Below, piece by piece: positions 7,573-15,979 of a DNA stretch of 33,366 nt. Made by a program: the position numbers and the translations under genes. This stretch comes from CAZUGH01 sp964619785 (GTDB lineage Bacteria; Bacillota; Clostridia; Lachnospirales; Lachnospiraceae), in NCBI GenBank assembly GCA_964619785.1, contig CAZUGH010000017.1, positions 1-33,366 of the forward strand. The letters run 5' to 3'. The notes under the pieces are model-generated. The model was not told the origin of the DNA. It searched no databases and saw only the letters and a list, made by a program, of their open reading frames with translations. Every line of letters starts with the position of its first letter. Positions within the stretch are counted from its first letter, which is position 1.

Positions 7573-8826
7573 ATGAAGTTGAAAGATAAAATACTTACAT
7601 TCATCCCAATATTTGCTTTGCTATTTATGCTTTCTTCAAGTGTATCAATAGCAGCCTCAATTAATATTGATGCTTCTTTTGATGATTGGGATAGTGTTAA
7701 GAAAGAGTCACTTACCTTAGATAATTTTTCGTCAGCAGCCCTTGTATGGGAAGGCAATACTGTATATTTATATGCGAAAGAAGCTAGTGGAAAAAATTCA
7801 TCCATTTCTTCAGGAGCGCAATTTGGATTTGTTACAGACACAGGAGAAAAGATTTCATTTGTTACTTCACAGAATAGTTATATTTGGCAGGAACCTACTC
7901 GAGATATTACGATACGAAATCAGAATTATAGTCCAATTTCCGGAACGGAAGGCAAAGGACAGTATTTAAATGATAATAGTTATCAGTGGGAGATTAGTTT
8001 CCCTGCTTCATTTTTTGGAAAAAATGTAAAGAGCTTAAGCTTAACTGATGCTAGTTGGAATGTATTGATTGATGATGTAAAAAGCGAGATAGCACCTGAG
8101 CCAACTGATACACCAAAGCCAACTCAGACACCAACGAAGGAACCTCAAGCCACGAAAGAACCTGTTGTTACGGGAGATCCATTACCGTCAGGCAATATTA
8201 TAATTGATGGCTTTTATGATGATTGGAAGAATTTAGATCAGAAAGATGCATTTACATGGATGTCAAATAATAAACTTTGTTCGCATGTTGGTGGAATATA
8301 TATGGATGATGAATATGTATATGTACATGTGAAATTACATCAATACTATACGTCGCAGATTCCGTTAACAGCAATGGTTCTTACTATTAATGGTGAGAAA
8401 ACGATGATGTTCCAAGCAAACTATATGAATGGTGATGGCTCTATTAATTGGGATCAATCTATATATAATTTACCTGTTGGAATCTCTAATTTGGGTCTGT
8501 TTTCTAATGAGGGAAGCCATCCTTATTTAGGAAATATAGCAGTTACTATTGCTCCTAAAGAACTAAAAAAAGATGAAAATGGTACACCAATGAAAGATCC
8601 TGTTGATGAACTAGAGTTTTGTGTAGATTTAGATACAATATCTAAATTAGTCGGGATTCCAGTGGAGTCTATTAAGTCGATATCATTTTCAAACTCAAAT
8701 CTTGGTGCTGATTCGATTACAACATCAGGAACTCCTACAGGTGCATATTTAGGAATTTTGATTTGCTTGGCTTTTGTTGGTTTGGTATTTCTAATTAGGA
8801 AGAAACATTCAAAGAGCGAGGTATAA
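7573..8826 (+). CDS. Secreted protein with tandem DDW domains and C-terminal sorting helix; predicted XrtG substrate
   Basis: Surface protein of 417 residues. A signal peptide occupies residues 1-28. Two similar modules each open with a strand-turn motif, INIDASFDDW (about 30-39) and IIIDGFYDDW (about 209-218), which resembles the start of CBM9/DOMON-like carbohydrate-binding domains. Between them is a Thr/Pro-rich linker (about 176-207: repeated TPKPTQTPT-type units), a likely O-glycosylation site. The C-terminus is a tripartite tail: GTPTGAYLG, one helix (about 390-408), then RKKHSKSEV. There is no LPXTG. The exosortase gene begins two bases after the stop, which makes this the obvious substrate and fits the Firmicu-CTERM class. 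The ATG at 7573 is set by AAGGAGGTG 6-8 bases upstream. Confidence 0.8.
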   Translation: MKLKDKILTFIPIFALLFMLSSSVSIAASINIDASFDDWDSVKKESLTLDNFSSAALVWEGNTVYLYAKEASGKNSSISSGAQFGFVTDTGEKISFVTSQNSYIWQEPTRDITIRNQNYSPISGTEGKGQYLNDNSYQWEISFPASFFGKNVKSLSLTDASWNVLIDDVKSEIAPEPTDTPKPTQTPTKEPQATKEPVVTGDPLPSGNIIIDGFYDDWKNLDQKDAFTWMSNNKLCSHVGGIYMDDEYVYVHVKLHQYYTSQIPLTAMVLTINGEKTMMFQANYMNGDGSINWDQSIYNLPVGISNLGLFSNEGSHPYLGNIAVTIAPKELKKDENGTPMKDPVDELEFCVDLDTISKLVGIPVESIKSISFSNSNLGADSITTSGTPTGAYLGILICLAFVGLVFLIRKKHSKSEV

Positions 8827-8828
8827 TT

Positions 8829-9419
8829 ATGAATTTTATTTCTATTATACTATTTGTTGTTTGGATTTATGTGCTTACCGTTTGCAAGAGAGCAAAGCTT
8901 AACTTTTGGTATTTTGTCATAGGGAGTGTTGGTTTGTTTTTCTTTATGTTGATATGGTTACAACCATTATTGACAGTGCCATTGACAAAAGCAGTAACAC
9001 TAATTTCTGGTATTATTGGTCAATTGACCGGATTGTATGACTCTTTTTATCAGTATTCGATACTATTTATTAAGAGCTCTGGAGAAACAATTTCTCTCTA
9101 TATAGACTATGAATGCTCAGGTATTATAGAGATTATTGCATTTACTTCGTTATTATGGTTTTTCTCAGTATACAATTTTTATGAGAAAATGATTGTTAAC
9201 TGTATTGGTTTCATTTATATATTCTTTGCTAATGTGCTTCGAATATTTGTGATATGTATTTTTGTTTATTTTGGTGGTAATGATATGTTTTTCCTTGCCC
9301 ATACCATATTTGGGCGATTGATTTTCTATGCATTATCCGTGATATTATACTTTTATGTATTTACGAAATCCCAGATTGTTCGACAGAAAGTAGGAAATTT
9401 TAAGTATGACGATGAGTGA
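8829..9419 (+). CDS. xrtG: Exosortase family protein XrtG
   Basis: This 196-residue polytopic membrane protein has about six helices. The exosortase/archaeosortase catalytic set can be read: C96 in DYECSGI, R138 in FANVLRIFVI and H158 in LAHTIFGR, each within or at the end of a helix. Exosortases cut proteins with a C-terminal signal-helix-basic tail on the outer face of the membrane and transfer them to an acceptor. The combination with a GT2, a PTPS-like gene and a Firmicu-CTERM-type substrate identifies the Gram-positive XrtG type (TIGR03110). The start is 2 bases after the substrate gene, and the 3' end overlaps the glycosyltransferase by 14 bases. Confidence 0.88.
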   Translation: MNFISIILFVVWIYVLTVCKRAKLNFWYFVIGSVGLFFFMLIWLQPLLTVPLTKAVTLISGIIGQLTGLYDSFYQYSILFIKSSGETISLYIDYECSGIIEIIAFTSLLWFFSVYNFYEKMIVNCIGFIYIFFANVLRIFVICIFVYFGGNDMFFLAHTIFGRLIFYALSVILYFYVFTKSQIVRQKVGNFKYDDE

Positions 9420-10776
9420 TTATTTTTTGAGCGAGATTGTATTTTGGATGGCGTGGATTGTTATTCCACTTATTATGGAAATATGCCCGTCTATATTCAA
9501 TTTTTTTATCTTAATAGGTAAAAGGATAAAAACATCAAAAGAAAAATGTATAGAGTATTTTCCTGAAATAACACTTATTATACCTGTGTATAATTCAGCA
9601 GAGACTTTGTATGCCTGTATAGAATCTATTTATGAGTGTGAATATGACAACAAACTGATACACATTTTATTAGTAAATAATCAGGGAAAAGATGAAAGCT
9701 TTGATATTTATAATCAATGTCAGGAAAAATTTCCGGAACTTCGGATGAATTGGATGAATGCAAAGCAGGGAAAATCGAAAGCCTTAAATTTAGCCTTGTT
9801 TAATAGTGAAGGTAAGTATATCATTCACATTGATAGTGATGGTATTTTACATAAAGAAGCACTCAAAAGTATAGTGGAAATGTTTGAAAACGATGAAAAT
9901 ACCCATTGTGTTACTGGTGCAATTATGGTTAATCCAGAACTGATTGACAAAACGAAAGGATTCTTTCGCAGACTTCTTAGAAAAACTGAGTTTTTTGAGT
10001 ATTGCCAGGCTTTTCTTGCAGGGAGAAATTTTGAATCAGAGTTTAATAGCATTTATACGTTGTCAGGTGCATTTTCAGCGTTTCGTAAATCAGCAATTTT
10101 AAAAACACAATTATACAATACAGATACTGTATGTGAGGATACACATGTTACGTTTCAAGTACGTGAGATACTAAAGAAGAGGGTCAAGATTTGTTCGAAA
10201 GCTATTTTTTTCGTGGATCCGATGGAGAGCATTAACCAGTTGTATACACAACGTCAGCGATGGCAAAGGGGAGAGCTAGAAGTATCTCATATGTTTTTAA
10301 GAAATAAACTTCAAGCAGCAAAAGGTTTTGCTTCTAATTTCGTCGTTCGTCTCTTGATGTATGATCATACATTTGCTTTTCCGAGAATGATTTGGTATTT
10401 TGCTCTACTATTTTTAGCATTTAAAAACTATCCATTTAAGTTGATTATTACTTCGTTAATACTGATATATTTATTATACGTAGTATCGACATTTTGTTAT
10501 TATTTGAATGTAATACTATTTTTAAAACCACATAAAAAACTACGTAGATATTATGCAAGGAAATGGTATATTGTATTTTTGCTTCCGTTATTTAATTTTA
10601 TGGTTTTTTGGTTCCGGTTTGCTGGAATTATTAATTCAATTAGTAGAGACCAAACTTGGCGGACAAGTGATTTTCATGAAGAAGGTGAAGCTTTTACAAG
10701 GTATGTAAAACACGACTTCATGTGGTTTACTAGGTGGAGAGATAAAATGAGAAAGAAGGTTAATATAAATGCGTAA
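9406..10776 (+). CDS. XrtG-associated family 2 glycosyltransferase, processive type, membrane-bound
   Basis: This 456-residue protein has an N-terminal helix (about 7-40), a cytoplasmic GT-A domain and two or three C-terminal helices (about 325-410). Motifs in order are PVYNSAETL, IDSDG (DxD metal and sugar-nucleotide site), CEDTH (catalytic acid), and QRQRW, the Q-x-x-R-W signature of processive enzymes such as hyaluronan and cellulose synthases. It fits the 'putative glycosyltransferase, exosortase G system-associated' family (TIGR03111). It likely extends an exported polysaccharide or glycolipid; donor and acceptor cannot be read from sequence. The ATG has AGGA 10 bases upstream. It overlaps both neighbours, so it is co-translated with xrtG. 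Confidence 0.85.
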   Translation: MTMSDYFLSEIVFWMAWIVIPLIMEICPSIFNFFILIGKRIKTSKEKCIEYFPEITLIIPVYNSAETLYACIESIYECEYDNKLIHILLVNNQGKDESFDIYNQCQEKFPELRMNWMNAKQGKSKALNLALFNSEGKYIIHIDSDGILHKEALKSIVEMFENDENTHCVTGAIMVNPELIDKTKGFFRRLLRKTEFFEYCQAFLAGRNFESEFNSIYTLSGAFSAFRKSAILKTQLYNTDTVCEDTHVTFQVREILKKRVKICSKAIFFVDPMESINQLYTQRQRWQRGELEVSHMFLRNKLQAAKGFASNFVVRLLMYDHTFAFPRMIWYFALLFLAFKNYPFKLIITSLILIYLLYVVSTFCYYLNVILFLKPHKKLRRYYARKWYIVFLLPLFNFMVFWFRFAGIINSISRDQTWRTSDFHEEGEAFTRYVKHDFMWFTRWRDKMRKKVNINA

Positions 10777-11524
10777 ATTAGCGGTTGTTCTTCCTGCATA
10801 TAATGAGGAGTCTGATGTTGAAAAATTAGTAATAAGATGGCAGGAATATTGTGATAGAATCAAATGTGATTATGACCTTGATATGGTCATTATAGTAGTT
10901 GATGATGGAAGCTCAGATTTCACTAGTGATATATGTAGAAAGCTTGAAAAGGAATATTCGAACTTTACATTGGTTCAACATGAACACAATAAGGGACTTG
11001 GTGAGGCAGTAAAAACTGGTATATTTTATACAGCAAATCAGATTGTTGATGCAGAATATCTTTGCATTATGGATTGTGATAACACACATGACCCTAAATA
11101 TGTATTAGATATGTTAGATAGTATTGAAAATCACGATGTCGTGATTGCATCACGTTATCAAAAGGGAGCTATAATTAAAGGTGTTGCAAAATATCGTTTA
11201 TTAACAAGCGAGGGTGCGAAATATGTATATAAGTTTTTGTTGAATGTTAAGAATGTAAAGGATTATACATGTGGTTATAGATTATATCGTACTACGATAT
11301 TAAAAAAAGGCATTGAGCGTTTTGGTGATGACTTGATAAGCGAGTCTGGTTTTACCTGTATGGCAGAATTGCTCTATAAAATCTACTGTGTTGGAGGAAG
11401 ATTTGCAGAAATTCCTTTTGAATTAAGGTATGATTTTAAGGGTGGAGATAGCAAAATGAAAGTATTAAAAACAGCATGGAATAGTGTGACTTTAGCTCTG
11501 CGATTAAGAAGGATTAGAAGGTAG
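10769..11524 (+). CDS. Family 2 glycosyltransferase, dolichol-phosphate-sugar synthase-like
   Basis: This 251-residue soluble GT-A enzyme has no membrane helix. VLPAYNEESDVEKL, VVDDGSSDFT, HNKGLGEAVKTG and MDCDNTHDP (metal site) are in the order found in polyprenyl-phosphate mannose/glucose synthases, followed by ASRYQKGA and CGYRLYR. Such enzymes charge a polyprenyl phosphate carrier with one sugar at the inner face of the membrane. The GtrA gene two loci downstream is the usual partner of this class, since GtrA proteins are thought to help flip the carrier-linked sugar. The ATG overlaps the previous stop by 8 bases. Confidence 0.85.
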   Translation: MRKLAVVLPAYNEESDVEKLVIRWQEYCDRIKCDYDLDMVIIVVDDGSSDFTSDICRKLEKEYSNFTLVQHEHNKGLGEAVKTGIFYTANQIVDAEYLCIMDCDNTHDPKYVLDMLDSIENHDVVIASRYQKGAIIKGVAKYRLLTSEGAKYVYKFLLNVKNVKDYTCGYRLYRTTILKKGIERFGDDLISESGFTCMAELLYKIYCVGGRFAEIPFELRYDFKGGDSKMKVLKTAWNSVTLALRLRRIRR

Positions 11525-11531
11525 ATAATCT

Positions 11532-12644
11532 ATGATTAATTTATTGAAAAAAATCTATAGAAATACAATTTCACGAATGGTTTTTACTGTGGTTATGTGT
11601 ATGATATTCATTGGATGTGGCTTTGGCTTTTTAATTAATGAAATGATTCAAAATAGAGTTTACTACATCCGACATTATACGGAACAACAACAAGATATCA
11701 CAAACCAATTATCTGAAACAGTTAAGGTTATGGTTGGTCAAAATACAAGTTTGAATGAGATAAAAGATACATTGATATCAAATGAGATAAATGGGAGCTA
11801 TCGCTGGTGCTTTTTTGGCATAGACAATCAATTGATTCAAGCGAAAGATGAGAATTCTTTGATTATGCTTAATCGTAATAAGGTAAATAGTCTATCTAAA
11901 CTAAATCAATGGTTAGAATTCAAAAATGAGGTAGTTACAAAACAGTCGTTTACCTATAACGGAAAAGAATATACAGTTGGTATTATGAGTAGTCGCGCAA
12001 ATGTTATACAAGATAGTAAGATATCTAAACATTCTACATATGTCATGATGGCGGTGGCTTTGCTCTGTATTGTTTTCTTTGTTTCTATTGTGTTTTTATT
12101 ACAGATACTTAATCGTAGGGACAGGCTGATTGAAAAACTAAGAAGTACGATTGTGGAAAATGATAAACAAATTGAAAAAGCTTCCCAGGAGATTTTAACC
12201 ATTGAAAATGAGTATGCTGTAACGGATGAGAATACAACATCAATTTATCAAAGTGAAATGTTTAGCGTACTGATTGATAAATCTAACCGACCTGAGCTTT
12301 ATCCACTATCGATTGTGTGTGTCAAATTGGTCATGTCAAATCGCTACTATAAAAAAGATGAAATGCATGCTATTCTAAACTGCTTAAAAGAAAAGTGTAG
12401 CAAGAAATATGTTTTAGCAGAATTGAGCAAGGGCGTTTTTGTTTTTGTGTTATATAAGACAACAAAAGAAGAAACGATAGCATTTAAGAAACAAATTGTT
12501 GCTCAATTAAAAGATGTTTTACCACAATACGGTATGAAATGCAAAGTTGGATATGAACATGCTGCAGAGATTAAAAATGAGAATACAGCAAGGATTATAT
12601 ATCAAAAACTAATGGATAAAATGAAAAATAAAGGAACGGATTAA
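11532..12644 (+). CDS. Membrane sensor-like protein with degenerate GGDEF-like domain
   Basis: This 370-residue protein has helices at about 15-36 and 168-190 enclosing an extracytoplasmic domain of about 130 residues. A predicted coiled coil (about 197-228) and a C-terminal cytoplasmic domain of about 140 residues follow. The spacing of that last domain resembles a diguanylate cyclase: an entry helix, PLSIVCVKLV where active enzymes have a metal-binding 'D.D.FK' strand, then a helix, then LSKGVFVF where GGDEF should be. None of the catalytic acidic residues survive, so it cannot make cyclic di-GMP in the usual way. It may bind a ligand or act as a scaffold. The assignment is by pattern only; a novel domain is the alternative. 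Confidence 0.6.
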   Translation: MINLLKKIYRNTISRMVFTVVMCMIFIGCGFGFLINEMIQNRVYYIRHYTEQQQDITNQLSETVKVMVGQNTSLNEIKDTLISNEINGSYRWCFFGIDNQLIQAKDENSLIMLNRNKVNSLSKLNQWLEFKNEVVTKQSFTYNGKEYTVGIMSSRANVIQDSKISKHSTYVMMAVALLCIVFFVSIVFLLQILNRRDRLIEKLRSTIVENDKQIEKASQEILTIENEYAVTDENTTSIYQSEMFSVLIDKSNRPELYPLSIVCVKLVMSNRYYKKDEMHAILNCLKEKCSKKYVLAELSKGVFVFVLYKTTKEETIAFKKQIVAQLKDVLPQYGMKCKVGYEHAAEIKNENTARIIYQKLMDKMKNKGTD

Positions 12645-12645
12645 G

Positions 12646-13062
12646 ATGAAAAAATGGTATTTGAATGCATCACCAATTATTCGATATTTTTTGAATTCAT
12701 GTTTTGTGACAGTTATTGATGTGATATTTGTATGGGTGTTTGCACGATTATTTGGCATAAATATTGTGGTTGCCAATACAATCGGTGTTGTAATGGGATT
12801 TTTAATAGACTATGTACTATCGAAGTATTTTGTCTTTGATGAGGCACGTGGTAAAAGCGGATTTGCAATTTATCTCGTAACATTTTTGTTTGGGTTAGTA
12901 CTAGCGGATTGGTTGATATATTGGAGTTCGATTTCGCTTTTCATGGATTTTGAGAAGGACTTAAATATTTTGTTAAGTAAAGGAGTTTCAATTGTCGTAC
13001 CTTTTTTTGTGTTATATTTTTTGAGAAAATTTTTATATCATGTGATAAAGAATGGAGATTAG
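12646..13062 (+). CDS. GtrA family membrane protein
   Basis: This 138-residue protein has four predicted membrane helices and the GtrA pattern: RYFLNSCFVTVIDVIFVWVF at the start, then ANTIGVVMGFLIDYVLSKYFVF. GtrA-like proteins are associated with moving polyprenyl-phosphate-linked sugars across the membrane. Here it would work with the soluble GT2 at 10769-11524. It starts one base after the preceding stop and contains the ribosome binding site of the next gene in its last codons. Confidence 0.88.
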   Translation: MKKWYLNASPIIRYFLNSCFVTVIDVIFVWVFARLFGINIVVANTIGVVMGFLIDYVLSKYFVFDEARGKSGFAIYLVTFLFGLVLADWLIYWSSISLFMDFEKDLNILLSKGVSIVVPFFVLYFLRKFLYHVIKNGD

Positions 13063-13063
13063 G

Positions 13064-13510
13064 ATGAGATATCGTCAATATCGTTTTAAGTTTTATCTTA
13101 ATGCAAGTCATGCTATTGTTATTGAGGGGAATCATGGAGAACGTCACCCACATACATGGGAGATTACGATAAACACCATGAAAATGAGGGACAGTTTCGT
13201 TGAATTTAATCATATTGAGAAAAAGATTGAGTCTTTTATTAGTAAGTATCAAGACCAATATATCAATGAGATTGATCCATTTGATCATATCAATCCAACC
13301 CTTGAAAACTGCTGTGAGTATTTCAAAAATCTGTTGAAAGACATTTTGAATGATGAAGGTTGGTTGTTGTTACTGATTGAAATGAGTGAAACCCCTACTA
13401 GAAGTTATGTCATTAATCTACTTGACGAAAGTGAAAGTGAGACTCAAAAACAATCAATAGAAGCTAGCGTAGATTCATTACTAGATTCTATTGTTGACAT
13501 GGATGATTGA
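13064..13510 (+). CDS. 6-pyruvoyl-tetrahydropterin synthase-like protein, XrtG-associated (copy 2)
   Basis: This 148-residue paralogue of the operon's first gene shares YLNASH, H-x-HT, a NPTLEN motif and an E-x-P-x-RSY ending, but is otherwise divergent. Zinc ligands are predicted at H16, H28 and H30 (RHPHTW). As in copy 1, the QueD-type catalytic Cys before the zinc site is missing, and the Asp-His pair before the 'Y.N' motif is replaced (YQDQYINE). Two Cys occur later (ENCCEYF), in a helix after the NPT motif rather than at the catalytic position. An acidic tail of about 30 residues follows the domain. The ATG at 13064 is favoured over the one at 13052 because GGAG sits 6 bases upstream. 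Confidence 0.78.
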   Translation: MRYRQYRFKFYLNASHAIVIEGNHGERHPHTWEITINTMKMRDSFVEFNHIEKKIESFISKYQDQYINEIDPFDHINPTLENCCEYFKNLLKDILNDEGWLLLLIEMSETPTRSYVINLLDESESETQKQSIEASVDSLLDSIVDMDD

Positions 13511-13519
13511 GGAATTAAT

Positions 13520-15979
13520 ATGAATGAGAATAAGAGAAAAAAAATATGGTACCAAAATATCAATATACAATTTGTATTGGGATTTTTTTTGTTACTCATT
13601 ATTGGCATAGGCATTTCTGCTTATATGTTTGAGTTCGGATATCTCGCTTCAGGAAATGATATTTGGGGACATCTGTTTAAAAGTGATGTTATGTATCAGA
13701 GTATTAAACAAGGTGACTGGTATCCATTATATACAAAATATTGGTATAACGGAATTCAACCATTCCGATATTGGGCACCATTACCATACTATATTTTGGC
13801 CCTTTTTCAGTTTCTTGCAAGAGGAAGTGTTCTTCATTCATACTATATATTTGTAGGATTTACCTTTGTTGCAGGTGGACTTGGATGGCTTATATGGGGA
13901 AGGATTGCAAAACGTGTTCCACTCGGTACAGTATTAGGTGTTTTATGGTTTTTCTTACCCGAAAATTTCAGAGTATTTTATTGTGAGGGAAATATTCCAC
14001 GTATTGTCACTACAATTCTTGTTCCTTATCTTGTTTTGATGGTCTGGCTTTATATTAAGAAAAATCACAAAGTGGCTTTACTAGGTATTGTATTTGTTAT
14101 GATGGGAATGACGCTTTCCCATGTGATGTTATCTGCTATGGCAGGTATTGGTACATTTATTTTTTTGTTACTTTATTCTATTCGCAAAAAATGTAAAAGG
14201 AAATCGATTCACATCATTATAATGATGTTATTGTCATATTTAATCTGTGGATTGTGGCTCATTCCTGCCTTGTCAGGTGGACTTGTAGGAATGAATCCCG
14301 AGGCAAGCGCATCGGTTATGGAATCGCTTAGTTATTCATTATTTACTTCTCTAAATCCAATTAATCGAGTTACAGGGGTTGTTGATACGTTCTATTATGG
14401 CATAGGTATCATAATTTTTTCTGTCATAGGTATATTGTTAGGCAAAAAAAAGGAACGGGCAGGTTTCGTATTTGCGATTTTCATCTTGTTATTAACAACA
14501 ACTGCGGCTGTTCCAATTTTATCAAAGCTGCCACTTAGCCAATTATTATGGATGATGAGATTTGCTACGATTGCATATGGATTCTTCATATGGTCGATTT
14601 TTGAGTGGAATACATTAAGACGTTTTTATTGTATTGTTTTTGTTGCCATCATAATTGTTGACTGTGTACCATCTATGAATATACATAAATACTATACACA
14701 GGGAGCAGATAGCATTAATGATGAAGTGACAGAATTAAAAGAAACAACAAAACAAAGAACAGCGATTATGGATTTGAGTGCTTACGGCTCATATCCTTCA
14801 TTTGGGTTAAATGAAGGTGAAAATGATACGATGTATACCTATGGCTGGGCATGGCAAGGTGCAACAACATCGTCTAATATTGTACAGCTGAATTCTGCGT
14901 TAGAGAGTGAAAATTATATATATCTTTTTGACCGTGCAATAGAGCTGGGTAATGATACGGTTTTGATTCGTAAGGACTTAGTTGGAAAGGCTGGAAAGAC
15001 AAGAACTGATTTGTTCTCTGGTGCAGCCATGAGTGGTTATGAATTAGAGAAAGAAACGAATCAAGGGTATATTTTTTCTAAGAAGACTCCAGTTGAGTTT
15101 GGTGTTGTAACAAGATATCAAGGTATTGCAATAGGAAAATATGCAAATACGATAGAGATGTATTATCCATCAATATGTTCTGCAGACTCGGAGTACATAG
15201 ATGATTATTCCTTAGAGGAGTTATCGATGTATTCGTTGATTTATTTATCTGGTTTTGAATATCATGACAAGTCAAAAGCTGAGAGTATGCTTAAACAACT
15301 AGGAGATAAGAATATTAGAGTGATTATTGATATGACACATGTTCCTGTTGATGCGAAAACGAAACAAATGGAGTTTATGGATGTATCTGTCCATTCAATG
15401 TCACTAGATACTAGATATCCCACTTTATATTACAAAGATAAAGGAATACAAACACTAGATTTTGCAAGTGAATATAAAGAATGGAATACAGCCTATATTG
15501 AGGGAGTAAAGAATGTAATTGGCTATTTTAATTATTCATCTGAAAAACTACCATTTATAGGAACAAACGAAAATGAAAATGTAATGTTTGTTGGATTGAA
15601 TTTCTTGTTTCATTGTACAGAGACTTACGATTTGAACGGATTTATGGTCATTAATGATTTGTTTCGCTTGACGTTAAATGAACTTCCTGAAAGAAGTGAA
15701 GTCCCAATCCAGGTCGAGTATCATTCGAATTCCCTTGTTATCAAGTCGCAATATGATCATGTTAATACAACATTAGCTGCACTAGATACCTTTAGTAATA
15801 ACAAGGGGCTCAACAAGAAGAATAATCTATTGTATGTAGATAAAGGAACAACGATTATTGAAATGCAATATCCTTATTACAAAGAGGGGATTATTGTGAG
15901 TATACTGGGTGTTTTCTTTACGATACTGTTTTATTGCGGCGTGGTTTGTCGCAAGAGAAAGGAGAAAGAAAATGCGTAA
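13520..15979 (+). CDS. Large PTPS-related membrane protein, GT-C-like (copy 1)
   Basis: This 819-residue protein has one helix near residue 15-35, about ten more between 85 and 390, a large extracytoplasmic domain of about 380 residues and a final helix (about 790-812) with a basic tail. The first outer loop, with NDIWGHLFKSD and later GDWYPLY.KYWYNG then PLPYY, is the pattern of the PF10131 '6-pyruvoyl-tetrahydropterin synthase related; membrane protein' family. This resembles GT-C glycosyltransferases with an acidic residue in the first loop. It probably transfers sugar from a lipid carrier outside the membrane; the C-terminal domain may bind the acceptor. This is inferred from architecture. 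It follows the PTPS-like gene by 9 bases. Confidence 0.72.
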   Translation: MNENKRKKIWYQNINIQFVLGFFLLLIIGIGISAYMFEFGYLASGNDIWGHLFKSDVMYQSIKQGDWYPLYTKYWYNGIQPFRYWAPLPYYILALFQFLARGSVLHSYYIFVGFTFVAGGLGWLIWGRIAKRVPLGTVLGVLWFFLPENFRVFYCEGNIPRIVTTILVPYLVLMVWLYIKKNHKVALLGIVFVMMGMTLSHVMLSAMAGIGTFIFLLLYSIRKKCKRKSIHIIIMMLLSYLICGLWLIPALSGGLVGMNPEASASVMESLSYSLFTSLNPINRVTGVVDTFYYGIGIIIFSVIGILLGKKKERAGFVFAIFILLLTTTAAVPILSKLPLSQLLWMMRFATIAYGFFIWSIFEWNTLRRFYCIVFVAIIIVDCVPSMNIHKYYTQGADSINDEVTELKETTKQRTAIMDLSAYGSYPSFGLNEGENDTMYTYGWAWQGATTSSNIVQLNSALESENYIYLFDRAIELGNDTVLIRKDLVGKAGKTRTDLFSGAAMSGYELEKETNQGYIFSKKTPVEFGVVTRYQGIAIGKYANTIEMYYPSICSADSEYIDDYSLEELSMYSLIYLSGFEYHDKSKAESMLKQLGDKNIRVIIDMTHVPVDAKTKQMEFMDVSVHSMSLDTRYPTLYYKDKGIQTLDFASEYKEWNTAYIEGVKNVIGYFNYSSEKLPFIGTNENENVMFVGLNFLFHCTETYDLNGFMVINDLFRLTLNELPERSEVPIQVEYHSNSLVIKSQYDHVNTTLAALDTFSNNKGLNKKNNLLYVDKGTTIIEMQYPYYKEGIIVSILGVFFTILFYCGVVCRKRKEKENA

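Noticed and set aside
7116..13510. Queuosine or tetrahydropterin biosynthesis as the role of the PTPS-like genes
   Set aside because: Catalytic residues are missing and no queC, queE, queF or folate gene is present nearby; the neighbours are glycan and sorting genes.
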